The notes beneath the pieces were generated by a model. That model saw nothing but the letters and a program-made list of their open reading frames with translations, ran no database searches and was not told where the DNA came from. Below are positions 42,158 through 50,928 of a stretch of 64,000 bases of DNA, one piece after another; the first letter of the stretch is position 1; the number at the start of each line of letters is the position of its first letter. Location of the stretch: assembly GCF_008727875.1 (NCBI RefSeq), contig NZ_VTWS01000002.1, forward strand, positions 434,001-498,000. Reading direction: 5' to 3'. This DNA comes from Larkinella humicola (GTDB lineage: Bacteria; Bacteroidota; Bacteroidia; Cytophagales; Spirosomataceae). The position numbers and the translations under genes were made by a program.

Positions 42158-43984
42158 ATGGATAACTTCGTTGTCTCGGCCCGGAAATACCGTCCGGCTA
42201 CCTTCGATACCGTCGTCGGACAGGCACATATTACGACTACACTCAAGAACGCGATTTTAACCAATCACCTGGCGCAGGCATTTCTGTTTTGCGGACCACG
42301 GGGGGTTGGAAAAACGACCTGCGCCCGGATTCTGGCCAAAACCATCAACTGCCAGAACCTCGGAAAAAGCGAAGCCGTCGAACCGTGTGACCACTGCGAC
42401 TCGTGTGTGAGTTTCAATCAGAACGCTTCCTTCAACATCCATGAACTCGATGCGGCTTCCAACAACTCGGTGGAAGATATCCGGAACCTGATCGACCAGG
42501 TACGCTATCCGCCCCAGTCGGGTCAGTATAAAATTTACATCATCGATGAGGTTCACATGCTGTCTCAGGCTGCGTTCAACGCGTTCCTGAAAACACTGGA
42601 AGAGCCTCCCTCCTACGCCATTTTCATTCTGGCGACCACCGAAAAGCACAAAATCCTGCCCACGATTCTGTCGCGCTGTCAGCTCTTCGACTTCAACAGG
42701 ATTCAGCCACGCGACATCGCTGACCATCTGGCCAGCATTGCGCAGAAAGAAGGCATTCAGACCGAATACGAAGCCCTGGAACTCATCGCCCAGAAAGCCG
42801 ACGGCGGTTTGCGGGATGCGCTTTCGATGTTCGACCTGAACGTGACCTTCTCGGAAGACCGGATTCTGCGCTACAAAGAAGTGCTGGAAAACCTCCACAT
42901 CCTCGACTACGACTACTATTTCCGGCTAACGGACCTGCTGCTGGCGGGTAATTTGCCGCAGAGCATGTTGTTGTTCGACGAAATTCTGCGGAAAGGGTTC
43001 GATGGTCATCAATTCATTGTCGGACTAAGCGAGCATTTTCGGAACCTGCTGGTTTGCAAGGATGTAGCGACCATTCAGTTGTTACAGGTGACGGAAAGCA
43101 TTCAGCAAAAGTATTTGCAACAGGCCACCGAAGCACCCCTGAGTTTTCTGCTCTCGGCCCTGAGCGTCGGTGCGCAGTGCGACCTGAATTACAAGTCGGC
43201 CAAAAACCAGCGGCTGCACGTAGAAGTTTGCCTAATGAAACTGGCGAACCTGCCGAATGTGCTGGACATCCATGCCGTTCCGGTTTTAAGTAGCCATTCG
43301 GAACCCCGCAACCCGGAGCAGGCTGAAAAAAAAAAGGACAGCTCAGCCGACCGTGACGCCTTAGCCACAAACCGGGAACCCGTCGCCCTGCCCTCGCACA
43401 CCAGCGAACCTACGAACGGCTATCACCCCCAGCCGAATGGCAACGGAACCGCCAAACCGCTCCCGGAACGCAGTCCGGTGATCGCTGAAATTCCAAAACC
43501 GGTGGGCAGTAAGCTTCGAACCACCTCCAATCTGGTCTCCGTCGAACGGCCGGTGGCCACGATGGCTGATGCCGTCGCGACGGCTTTGGCCGAGGCTCCC
43601 GAAATGATCAAAGTGGATAAACCGTTCACTTTTGAGGAGTTACAAACTGTCTGGCAAACGTACGCCCGAATGCGAGATCAGCAGGACGGTTCGCGAACGG
43701 AGCAGGTGATGCTGAACCGCGAGTTTCGCCTGGAAGGCACCATGATCCACATTGCGCTCGATAACTCCCTGCAAGCCAACCTTTTGAACGACCTACGACA
43801 GGATTTACTCACCTATCTTCGGCGGGAATTGCAGAACAGCCAGATTCAACTGACCGATACCATTGCGCTCCAGGAAACCCGAAAAATGATTTATACGCCC
43901 CAGGACAAATTCAATTACCTGGCCGAAAAAAACCCGGCCCTGCTGGAGTTGAAACGGACGCTGGGCCTGGATGTTGATTATTGA
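42158..43984 (+). CDS. dnaX: DNA polymerase III gamma/tau subunit
   Basis: DnaX is the AAA+ motor of the clamp loader. The N-terminal domain has the Walker A motif GPRGVGKTT (residues 46-54), the zinc-binding cysteines 65, 77, 80 and 83 (CQNLGKSEAVEPCDHCDSC), Walker B IIDEVHML, and the sensor segment TTEKHKILPTILSRCQ. Domain III follows up to about residue 370. A low-complexity linker rich in serine, proline and asparagine covers about 385-450, and a C-terminal domain from about 480 to 608. The 608-residue length is like other Bacteroidota forms. The poly-A stretch at 43327-43335 (AAAAAAAAA, after GGCTG) lies where some bacteria shift frame, but the frame here continues through it. Confidence 0.95.
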   Translation: MDNFVVSARKYRPATFDTVVGQAHITTTLKNAILTNHLAQAFLFCGPRGVGKTTCARILAKTINCQNLGKSEAVEPCDHCDSCVSFNQNASFNIHELDAASNNSVEDIRNLIDQVRYPPQSGQYKIYIIDEVHMLSQAAFNAFLKTLEEPPSYAIFILATTEKHKILPTILSRCQLFDFNRIQPRDIADHLASIAQKEGIQTEYEALELIAQKADGGLRDALSMFDLNVTFSEDRILRYKEVLENLHILDYDYYFRLTDLLLAGNLPQSMLLFDEILRKGFDGHQFIVGLSEHFRNLLVCKDVATIQLLQVTESIQQKYLQQATEAPLSFLLSALSVGAQCDLNYKSAKNQRLHVEVCLMKLANLPNVLDIHAVPVLSSHSEPRNPEQAEKKKDSSADRDALATNREPVALPSHTSEPTNGYHPQPNGNGTAKPLPERSPVIAEIPKPVGSKLRTTSNLVSVERPVATMADAVATALAEAPEMIKVDKPFTFEELQTVWQTYARMRDQQDGSRTEQVMLNREFRLEGTMIHIALDNSLQANLLNDLRQDLLTYLRRELQNSQIQLTDTIALQETRKMIYTPQDKFNYLAEKNPALLELKRTLGLDVDY

Positions 43985-44110
43985 GTGAAGAATTAAGAGT
44001 TATGAGTGAAGACGGGGCCGCCCATGCGGTTGGCTGGCGCATTTGTCTCAGCTTGCGTCAGCCAACCGCATGGGCGGCCCCGTCTTCACTCATAACTCTT
44101 AATTCTTCAC
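43983..44110. repeat. 57-bp inverted repeat between dnaX and a phosphotriesterase gene (core site E)
   Basis: Arms 43985-44041 and 44054-44110 pair over 57 positions with a single mismatch that is G/T, hence pairable in RNA. The loop is 12 bases. The outer part repeats GTGAAG, GAGTTATGAGTG words, the middle is GACGGGGCCGCCCATGC, and the inner part is GGTTGGCTGGCGCA with its complement TGCGTCAGCCAACC. The left arm begins at the last bases of the dnaX stop, and the right arm contains the stop codon of the converging gene, so it can act as terminator in both directions. Confidence 0.9.
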
Positions 44111-45109
44111 TGAAAAAGCTTCCTTCGGATTTTCCACCAGAATTTGCTTCCAGTCTTTCTTCGTAAATCCTTTGCGGTTTAAAACCGGCATCAACTGGTT
44201 GAACAAAACCGTATAATCCCGACCGATGAAACCGCCGTCGGGTTGCGCGGGATCATACCAACCGGCGTCGTGGGAGAGCAGGGTCCGGTGCAAAAACCGG
44301 TTTTCTTTCATCAACAGAAGAGTATCGACGTACTGACTCACATTTTTCCCATCCAAACCGTCCAGACTCACCCAGGCACCTTCCCGAACGGCGCGGGCGT
44401 AATGCACCATGTTTTGCCCCTGCGCATGTACCCACACAAATGCCGATGGAGCAACACCTTCCTGTTTCAAAATCTCTATTTGCTCGAAAGCGGGAACATA
44501 CGGCCCGGTATGCGAGCAAATGGTCAAACCAGTGCGTTTGTGCGTCCGGGCGGCTGCCGTAATGAGTTTGCGGTGCAGTTCCGACAAGGGGCCGGGGTTG
44601 ACGCCGATTTTCAGAAAAGCGGGCCGAATGCCGGTGCCTTCAATTGCGCTCTCGAACTCCGCCACCCAACGGTCGGCCAGTTGGTCGGCGGTTTCGATCC
44701 GGGCGTGGGCGGGCAGGTATTTGTCATTCGATGCCCCGTAATAACCGGTGTTTGTCAGGATTCTGACCCCTGATTTCTCCGATAATTCTTTCAGCAACAG
44801 GGGGTCGCGGCCAAGGTAGGCGGGCGTACAATCAATCAGCGTCTGAACGCCCAGCTTCCGCAACGTCTGCAAATACGGCAGCATTTTCACCACCACATCG
44901 GGCCGTCTCCAGCGCTCCGGACTGATCTGGTCGGCGCCGATAAAATCGACCAGCATGTGTTCGTGAATGAGCGTCAACCCCAGTTCCGACGCCTGAACCG
45001 CTCCGGTTACGGTGTTGATCATCGTTTTTTTTTGAAGAACCGGCCAAAACCCGGCGGCAAGTGACGTTTTCAGAAAGGTCCGACGTTTCATCATACTCGA
45101 ATGGGTCAT
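44099..45109 (-). CDS. Phosphotriesterase-family metal hydrolase, exported
   Basis: A 336-residue hydrolase of the phosphotriesterase branch of the amidohydrolase superfamily. The N-terminus MKRRTFLKTSLAAGFWPVLQ resembles a twin-arginine signal. Metal ligands are visible in order: HEHMLVDF (HxH), FLKIGVN (bridging lysine), CSHTGPY, WVHAQG and LSHDAGWY (aspartate). Members of the family include lactonases and esterases; true phosphotriesterase activity is rare, so lactone hydrolysis is the better guess. The start overlaps the stop of the TPR gene by one base (TAATG), so the two are a coupled pair. Three methionines lie near the start (45109, 45094, 45091). Confidence 0.85.
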   Translation of the reverse strand: MTHSSMMKRRTFLKTSLAAGFWPVLQKKTMINTVTGAVQASELGLTLIHEHMLVDFIGADQISPERWRRPDVVVKMLPYLQTLRKLGVQTLIDCTPAYLGRDPLLLKELSEKSGVRILTNTGYYGASNDKYLPAHARIETADQLADRWVAEFESAIEGTGIRPAFLKIGVNPGPLSELHRKLITAAARTHKRTGLTICSHTGPYVPAFEQIEILKQEGVAPSAFVWVHAQGQNMVHYARAVREGAWVSLDGLDGKNVSQYVDTLLLMKENRFLHRTLLSHDAGWYDPAQPDGGFIGRDYTVLFNQLMPVLNRKGFTKKDWKQILVENPKEAFSVKN

Positions 45110-46218
45110 TAGGATTTTAAATACTTCCGGGCTTCCTGAATGGTCGACTTGTATTCGGCCATACTCAACACCTTTTTGTACATGGACTTCGCCCGGTTCC
45201 GGTCGCCGGACTGGGCCGAGATCCGGGCTAAACCGCTGTAGGCGTGGGCCGTAAACTCCTTGGCAAAGACCTCGTCCACCGGTAATTTCAGGGCATTCTG
45301 ATAGTTTTCGGAGGCCTGTTTAGGATTGCCGTTCATTTTTTCTTCGGTGATGCCTTCCAATACTTTTACCGGCATGGCCAGAAACTTCTGGGGAAGATTC
45401 CGCAACCGTTCGATGTAGGCCTGGGCATCGCGGTACCGACCCGATTGCACCAGCGCTTCGGCGCATCCCAGCGTAAAGATCGGGTTTTGCGGGTACTTAT
45501 CCGCCAGCGGTTTCAGAAACAGGGCCGCGCGGGCTGGTTGGCTTTCGTGTTTCAGGTAAATATGTCCCAAATAGAGCGCGGTTTCGGTCCGGGTGAAAAC
45601 ACCCCGGCGAACAGCCGTTTCCATCTGCTTCATTCCCAGCGCCATATCGCCATTCTGAAAAAAAAGCAGCAGCGGTTTCGACACCGGATGATCCAGCGGA
45701 TACCGTTCAATGTAGTAATTATAAAGCCCGGTTGAAAAATAAAATTCCGGATTTTTATCCATCAGTTTAAATCCCTTCCGCAAATAGCTATACGCCTTCT
45801 GCGCTTCACCGACGGCTTTCATCGTCTCGTTGTCATAGTGGTTTTTCATCGCCAGATAGCCGTGTGAAGCCAGCGAGAAAAAGACGCCTTCCGGATCATT
45901 TTCATTGCGATCCAGCATTTTTTTCGACAGCGCAATGCCTTGATTCAGGTAGTTGACGTACTGTGTGGTGGCATTTTTGTTTTCTTTCAGCGGCAGATAC
46001 TGCCAATAGAGCTGAATGGCTTTCATCACCGGCACCACCGGATGCTGGGGGTATTTGGCTTTTACCTGTCGAATATAGTCATCCGCTTCATCGAATTCGT
46101 AGTTGTAAATTTTATCGGTAGCCTTCAAAATAATCTGCTGAATACCAGCGTCATCGAGTATCTGGGCGAGAGCCGGCAAAGGGCCCGATAAGAAAAGCAG
46201 GAGCCAGAATTTTTTCAT
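45109..46218 (-). CDS. Secreted tetratricopeptide-repeat protein
   Basis: A 369-residue protein with a signal peptide (MKKFWLLLFLSGPLPALAQ) and a series of TPR-like helical pairs, for example NYEFDEADDYIRQVKAKYPQHPVVPVMKAIQLYWQYL, KAYSYLRKGFKLMDKNPEFYFSTGLYNYYIE, TALYLGHIYLKHESQPARAALFLKPLADKYPQNPIFTLGCAEALVQSGRYRDAQAYI and KEFTAHAYSGLARISAQSGDRNRAKSMYKKVL (single pieces, not contiguous). The role is probably to bind other proteins in the periplasm. It is coupled to the hydrolase gene that follows. The M16 peptidase gene is divergent from it. Confidence 0.85.
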   Translation of the reverse strand: MKKFWLLLFLSGPLPALAQILDDAGIQQIILKATDKIYNYEFDEADDYIRQVKAKYPQHPVVPVMKAIQLYWQYLPLKENKNATTQYVNYLNQGIALSKKMLDRNENDPEGVFFSLASHGYLAMKNHYDNETMKAVGEAQKAYSYLRKGFKLMDKNPEFYFSTGLYNYYIERYPLDHPVSKPLLLFFQNGDMALGMKQMETAVRRGVFTRTETALYLGHIYLKHESQPARAALFLKPLADKYPQNPIFTLGCAEALVQSGRYRDAQAYIERLRNLPQKFLAMPVKVLEGITEEKMNGNPKQASENYQNALKLPVDEVFAKEFTAHAYSGLARISAQSGDRNRAKSMYKKVLSMAEYKSTIQEARKYLKS

Positions 46219-46254
46219 GGGAAGGTGTGTTCACGAGTTACGGGAATGTTCTTT

Positions 46255-46285
46255 TTTGAAGAATACGATTTGACCGTTACTTTTG
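46255..46285 (+). promoter_or_regulatory. Promoter of the M16 peptidase operon
   Basis: TTTG at 46255-46258, a 19-base spacer and TACTTTTG at 46278-46285 match the Bacteroidota consensus in full. The start codon at 46332 lies 46 bases downstream of the box. Confidence 0.6.
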
Positions 46286-46331
46286 TTAGTTCTCAAAACG
46301 CCTAACGACACCCCCACCGAAAAAGTTTGCC

Positions 46332-47567
46332 ATGATTCGATTCGAGCATTTTGTGTTAGATAACGGTTTAAAAGTCTACGTTCACGAGGACCCGACCAGC
46401 CCGATGGCGACGGTCAATATTTTGTACAATGTCGGGTCGCGCGATGAAGATGCGGGGAAAACCGGTTTTGCGCATTTGTTCGAACACCTGATGTTTGGCG
46501 GCTCCCGCAACATTCCGAGCTACGACGAACCGCTGCAAAAAGTGGGGGGCGAAAACAACGCGTTTACCTCGCCCGACATCACGAATTACTACATCACGCT
46601 CCCATCGGCCAACCTCGAAACCGCCTTCTGGCTCGAATCCGACCGGATGCTGGGCCTGTCGTTCGACCCGACGGTTTTGGACGTACAGCAGAAAGTGGTG
46701 ATCGAAGAGTTCAAGCAACGTTACCTCAACCAGCCCTACGGCGATGTCTGGCTGAAACTCCGTCCGCTGGCCTATCAGGTGCATCCCTACCAGTGGGCCA
46801 CGATTGGCAAAGACATCAGCCACATCGAAACGGCGACAATGGATGACGTAAAACACTTTTTTTATACGCATTACCTGCCGAACAACGCCACGATGGTGGT
46901 GGGCGGAAACGTCACGCTCGAACAGGTCAAGCAATTGTCTAAAAAATGGTTTGAACCCATTCCGGCGGGCAAGGTTCACGCACGCAATCTGCCGCAGGAA
47001 CCCATACAGACCGAAGCCCGGTTTCTGGAAACCGTGGCCGAAGTTCCCCTCAATGCGCTCTACAAAGTATACCACATGCCGGGTCGTTTCGCGGATAATT
47101 ACTACTGCGCAGACCTGCTGAGCGACGTGCTGGGCCGGGGAAAATCGTCGCGGCTTTACCAGAAATTGTTGAAAGAACATGCGCTGTTCACCGGTATTTC
47201 AGCGCACTCGACCGGATCGCTGGACCCCGGTTTGCTCGTCATCAGCGGTTCGCTGAATCAGGGCGTATCGCTGGAAGAAGCCGATGCCGCTATTGAAAGC
47301 GTTGTGAATGAAATCATTAGCCAAACCGTACCGGAAGACGAACTGGCCAAAGTGAAGAATCAGGCGGAAGCGACGCTGGTATTTTCGGAGGTAGAACTGC
47401 TGAACCGCGCCATGAATCTGGCGTATGCGGCCAATGCCGGTAATGCGGACTGGGTGAATCAGGAAACGGAACGAATTCAGGCCATTACGCCAGACGACAT
47501 CCAGTCGATTGCCCAAAAACTGCTCCGGAAAGAAAACCGCTCGACCCTGTATTACCGGGCCGCTTAA
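46332..47567 (+). CDS. M16-family zinc metallopeptidase
   Basis: A 411-residue peptidase of the insulinase/pitrilysin family. The inverted zinc motif HxxEH is at residues 48-52 (AHLFEHLMFGGS), and the distal glutamate lies in QQKVVIEEFKQRY about 77 residues later. The usual GGENNAFTSPDITNYYITLP segment follows the motif, and the second half contains the R/Y signature region MPGRFADNYYCADLLSDVLGRGKSSRLYQKL. There is no signal peptide, so it is probably cytoplasmic and may work as a dimer. It starts a run of plus-strand genes with ispF 11 bases behind. Confidence 0.93.
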   Translation: MIRFEHFVLDNGLKVYVHEDPTSPMATVNILYNVGSRDEDAGKTGFAHLFEHLMFGGSRNIPSYDEPLQKVGGENNAFTSPDITNYYITLPSANLETAFWLESDRMLGLSFDPTVLDVQQKVVIEEFKQRYLNQPYGDVWLKLRPLAYQVHPYQWATIGKDISHIETATMDDVKHFFYTHYLPNNATMVVGGNVTLEQVKQLSKKWFEPIPAGKVHARNLPQEPIQTEARFLETVAEVPLNALYKVYHMPGRFADNYYCADLLSDVLGRGKSSRLYQKLLKEHALFTGISAHSTGSLDPGLLVISGSLNQGVSLEEADAAIESVVNEIISQTVPEDELAKVKNQAEATLVFSEVELLNRAMNLAYAANAGNADWVNQETERIQAITPDDIQSIAQKLLRKENRSTLYYRAA

Positions 47568-47578
47568 GTCGAACTGTT

Positions 47579-48055
47579 ATGAAAATCCGCGTAGGGCAAG
47601 GATACGACGTGCATCAGTTAGCCGAAGGCCGGGAATTCTGGCTCGGCGGTATTTTAATTCCGCACACACACGGTGCGCAGGGGCATTCCGATGCCGATGT
47701 GATTTGTCACGTGCTCTGTGATGCCTTGCTGGGTGCCGCCAATCTGCGGAACATCGGCTACCATTTTTCGGACAAAGATCCGCGCTGGAAAGGCGTCGAC
47801 AGCAAGCTGTTGCTGGCCGAGGTGATGCGGATGATTCGCGAAAAAGGCTATGAAGTTTCGAACGTCGATGTGACGGTGGTGTTGCAGGAACCGAAGTTAA
47901 ATCCGTACATTCCGGCGATGAAAACCTGCCTGTCGGGCGTCATGGAAGTCCCGGAAGACGATATTTCCATCAAGGCCACCACGTCCGAACACATGGGCTT
48001 TGTGGGCCGAAAAGAAGGCATTGCGGCTTTTTGCGTCGCGCTGATTTATTCCTGA
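47579..48055 (+). CDS. ispF: 2-C-methyl-D-erythritol 2,4-cyclodiphosphate synthase
   Basis: IspF makes the cyclic diphosphate intermediate of the non-mevalonate isoprenoid pathway. The 158-residue protein is complete. Zinc ligands are aspartate 10, histidine 12 (GQGYDVHQL) and histidine 44 (GHSDADVICHVLCDALLGA). HFSDKDPRWKGVDS and the C-terminal IKATTSEHMGFVGRKEGIAAFCVALI are family signatures. It functions as a trimer in the cytoplasm. It follows the M16 peptidase gene by 11 bases, a common neighbour pairing of unrelated genes. Confidence 0.97.
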   Translation: MKIRVGQGYDVHQLAEGREFWLGGILIPHTHGAQGHSDADVICHVLCDALLGAANLRNIGYHFSDKDPRWKGVDSKLLLAEVMRMIREKGYEVSNVDVTVVLQEPKLNPYIPAMKTCLSGVMEVPEDDISIKATTSEHMGFVGRKEGIAAFCVALIYS

Positions 48056-48101
48056 GTTGGTACTGAAAACGTTTCATTTACACTCATTGACCTGATAAAC
48101 G

Positions 48102-49253
48102 ATGCTTTTATCTCTGCGAAATCTGCGCCACCTCACCGCGCTTTCTGCGTTTTCTCTCCTCATCCTGTCGGCCCGCGCCCAGCCGAAAGTGGCAACCGCC
48201 AACGGCCCAATTGATTTTGAAGAGTATGAACCGGTTTCGACTTTGAAGACCCCGGAACACAAAATCACCCGCGCCAAATACCCCTTTATCGACGTTCACA
48301 ACCACCAGTATGACATGGACCGGACGGATTTACGGAAACTGGTGACCCAGATGGACAGCCTGAACATGGGCATCATGGTCAATCTGAGCGGACGCGGTTT
48401 TACGTCGAACGTAGCCGAAAGCAGCACTTTTCTCGGAAATGCGCTGGCCAATGTGCAGAAATCATATCCAAAGCGGCTGGCGATTTTTACCAACATCAAC
48501 TTTGCCAATCTGGGCGAACCCGGCTGGACGGAAAAGGCCGTCAAACTGCTGGAAGACGACATCAAAAACGGCGCAAAAGGCCTGAAAATCTATAAAAGTC
48601 TGGGCTTCAATGTGAAGGATACGGAAGGGAAACGCGTTCGGGTAGACGATCCGCGCCTGGACGCGATCTGGGCCAAATGCGGTCAGTTGGGCGTTCCGGT
48701 TTTGATTCACACCGCCGACCCGAAACCTTTCTGGGACCCGATGGACCGCTTCAACGAACGCTGGCTGGAACTGAAAACCCACCCCGGCCGCAAGCGGTCG
48801 GAAGACAACCCGGTCTCGTGGGAACAACTGATTGCCGAGCAGCACAATGTGTTCCGGAAACACCCGAAAACGACGTTTATCAACGCCCACATGGGCTGGT
48901 ATCCGAATGATTTGGTGAAATTAGATAGCCTAATGAAGGTATTCCCGAACATGCTGGTCGAAATCGGAGCGGTTATTGCCGAACTCGGTCGCCAGCCCCG
49001 GGCGTCGCGGAAGTTCTTTGAAAAATACCAGGACCGGATTCTGTTCGGAAAAGACAGTTGGGTGCCGTCGGAGTACGCAACGTATTTCCGCGTGCTGGAA
49101 ACCGACGATGAATATTTCCCATACCACAAAAAATACCACGCGTTCTGGCGCATGTATGGCATGGCGTTACCCGACGAGGTGCTGAAAAAAGTCTACTACA
49201 AAAATGCCCTGCGGATTATTCCGGGCCTGGACAAATCGCAGTTTCCGAACTAA
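48102..49253 (+). CDS. Exported amidohydrolase-superfamily protein (amidohydrolase 2 type)
   Basis: A 383-residue protein with a signal peptide (LTALSAFSLLILSARAQ). The metal-binding pattern of the superfamily is present: FIDVHNHQYDMD (HxH), LIHTADPKPFWDP, FINAHMGWYPNDL and LFGKDSWVPSEY (aspartate). Amidohydrolase 2 enzymes include decarboxylases and lactonases; the substrate is unknown. It is followed after five bases by an enolase-superfamily gene, and that pair may form a degradative or epimerising pathway. Start alternatives are few; the ATG at 48102 gives the signal peptide. Confidence 0.85.
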   Translation: MLLSLRNLRHLTALSAFSLLILSARAQPKVATANGPIDFEEYEPVSTLKTPEHKITRAKYPFIDVHNHQYDMDRTDLRKLVTQMDSLNMGIMVNLSGRGFTSNVAESSTFLGNALANVQKSYPKRLAIFTNINFANLGEPGWTEKAVKLLEDDIKNGAKGLKIYKSLGFNVKDTEGKRVRVDDPRLDAIWAKCGQLGVPVLIHTADPKPFWDPMDRFNERWLELKTHPGRKRSEDNPVSWEQLIAEQHNVFRKHPKTTFINAHMGWYPNDLVKLDSLMKVFPNMLVEIGAVIAELGRQPRASRKFFEKYQDRILFGKDSWVPSEYATYFRVLETDDEYFPYHKKYHAFWRMYGMALPDEVLKKVYYKNALRIIPGLDKSQFPN

Positions 49254-49258
49254 ATAAA

Positions 49259-50359
49259 ATGCTAAAAATCACCCACATCGACGTTTTCAAGTACAACATT
49301 CCGCTCAAAGCACCCATCGCTATTTCGCTGGGAACGATTGAAAATGCCCGGAATCTGCTCGTCCGGATTCACGCCGACGGGTTGGTGGGATGGGGTGAAG
49401 GCTCGCCGTTCTGGATGATTGTCGGCGAAACGCAGGAAACCGGTTTTGCAGCCGCCCGCGATTTTGGCAAACTGCTCATTGGTCAGAATGCGCTGGATAT
49501 TGAAGGTAATCTGAACCGGCTGGATGCATATTTACCCAACAATCCAACGGTGAAAAGTGCGTTCGATATGGCACTGTACGATCTGGCCGCCCAGGCGGCC
49601 CGAATGCCGTTGTACGCATTTCTGGGTGGCGAACGGTTTACGCTGGTCACCGACGAAACGATTTACCTCAATTCGCCGGAACGCATGGCTGACGACGCTG
49701 TTCGGATCAAAGAAAAAGGCGGTTTAGCAATCAAAGTGAAGCTCGGCACCAACCAGCGCGATGACATCCGGCGTGTGGAAGTGATTCGGGAAGCGGTGGG
49801 CGACGGCATTCCTATTCGGACGGATGCCAACCAGGGCTGGAATTACGTCACGGCAGTCAACGTGCTCAGAACCATTCAGGATTGGAACATCGAATACTGC
49901 GAACAACCCGTCAAGCACTGGGCCATTGCCGACCTGAAGCGCCTTCGGAGCAAGACGACCGTTCCCATCATGGCCGACGAATCGCTGTTCAACCATCGGG
50001 ATGCGTTGCAGCTGGCGCAGGAAGAAGCCGTCGATTACTTCAACATCAAGTTGTCGAAAAGTGGGGGAATTTTTAACGCCCAGAAAATCAACGCCATTGC
50101 CGAAGCGGCCGGCATCCCGTGTATGATCGGTTGCATGTCGGAATCCCGGCTGGCCATCACGGCCAAAGCCCATTTTGCTTCCGCCCGGCGAAATATCTCG
50201 TTCTACGATCTGGATGCGCCATTTGAACACGCTGATGACCCGGTTTTGGGGGGCGTCACGTACAAAGGATACGAAATTGAATTGCCAACCAGGCCGGGAA
50301 TCGGTGCTACCATTGACGAAACCTTTCTGGCTAGTATGGAGAGAATTGAGATTAGCTAG
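49259..50359 (+). CDS. Enolase-superfamily epimerase/racemase (dipeptide epimerase-like)
   Basis: A 366-residue enzyme of the muconate lactonising subgroup of the enolase superfamily. The catalytic elements are in order: AIKVKLG (KxK base), IRTDANQGW (metal aspartate), CEQPVKHW (metal glutamate), MADESLFNHRD (metal aspartate/glutamate) and NIKLSKSGGIFNAQKI (second lysine). The closest recognisable group is dipeptide epimerases such as L-Ala-D/L-Glu epimerase, but specificity cannot be read with certainty. It lacks a signal peptide and so is cytoplasmic. It lies five bases behind the amidohydrolase and ten bases ahead of an acetyltransferase. Confidence 0.85.
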   Translation: MLKITHIDVFKYNIPLKAPIAISLGTIENARNLLVRIHADGLVGWGEGSPFWMIVGETQETGFAAARDFGKLLIGQNALDIEGNLNRLDAYLPNNPTVKSAFDMALYDLAAQAARMPLYAFLGGERFTLVTDETIYLNSPERMADDAVRIKEKGGLAIKVKLGTNQRDDIRRVEVIREAVGDGIPIRTDANQGWNYVTAVNVLRTIQDWNIEYCEQPVKHWAIADLKRLRSKTTVPIMADESLFNHRDALQLAQEEAVDYFNIKLSKSGGIFNAQKINAIAEAAGIPCMIGCMSESRLAITAKAHFASARRNISFYDLDAPFEHADDPVLGGVTYKGYEIELPTRPGIGATIDETFLASMERIEIS

Positions 50360-50368
50360 TTGAACCCT

Positions 50369-50926
50369 ATGATTACAATTACGACCGCTCAATCGGATCA
50401 GGATTTGCGGGGCATTCTGGATTTGCAGCAGAGAAATCTCAAGAAAGCGCTGTCTGCCGAACTGATCGAAAGGCAGGGATTTTTAACCGTTGAGCACACC
50501 CTGCCGCTGCTTCGACGGATGAATGAAGCCGCCCCTAGTGTAATTGCCAAAAACGATGATGAGGTGGTTGGTTACTGCCTAACGATGATCCCCGCATTCC
50601 GCAACGAAATCCCGGTTCTGGTTTCCATGTTCGAACTGCTCAACCAGCTTCCCTACCAGGACCAGTTACTCAGCCAGTCGAATTACGTGGTCATGGGACA
50701 AATCTGCGTGGCGGATGGCTACCGGGGTCAGGGGATTTTTGATCGGATGTATGGGTTGTTTCGGGAGAAACTGAGTCCCTCTTATTCACTGGCCATCACC
50801 GAAGTAGCGGCAAGCAACCGTCGGTCGCAACGGGCACACGAACGGGTCGGGTTTCGAATCATTCACTCGCATGACAACCCGGTTTCTGCCGAAAGCTGGA
50901 ATGTGCTGGTTTGGGATTGGCGGTGA
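50369..50926 (+). CDS. GNAT-family N-acetyltransferase
   Basis: A protein of about 185 residues with a GNAT fold. The acetyl-CoA motif is VVMGQICVADGYRGQGIFDRMYGLFREKL, where RGQGIF is the pyrophosphate loop. The segment SLAITEVAASNRRSQRAHERVGFRIIHSH is the C-terminal half. A TTG at 50360 would extend the frame by three codons, but the ATG at 50369 is preferred. The gene ends the cluster M16-ispF-amidohydrolase-epimerase. Acetylation of a dipeptide or amino acid would suit the neighbours, but this is inference. Three bases after its stop, a broken minus-strand gene ends. Confidence 0.88.
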   Translation: MITITTAQSDQDLRGILDLQQRNLKKALSAELIERQGFLTVEHTLPLLRRMNEAAPSVIAKNDDEVVGYCLTMIPAFRNEIPVLVSMFELLNQLPYQDQLLSQSNYVVMGQICVADGYRGQGIFDRMYGLFREKLSPSYSLAITEVAASNRRSQRAHERVGFRIIHSHDNPVSAESWNVLVWDWR

Positions 50927-50928
50927 AA

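Noticed and set aside
43327-43335. Poly-A run in dnaX as a programmed frameshift site (gamma/tau)
   Set aside because: The frame continues without a nearby alternative stop pattern or a clear stimulating stem, so I see no firm support for a shortened gamma product.
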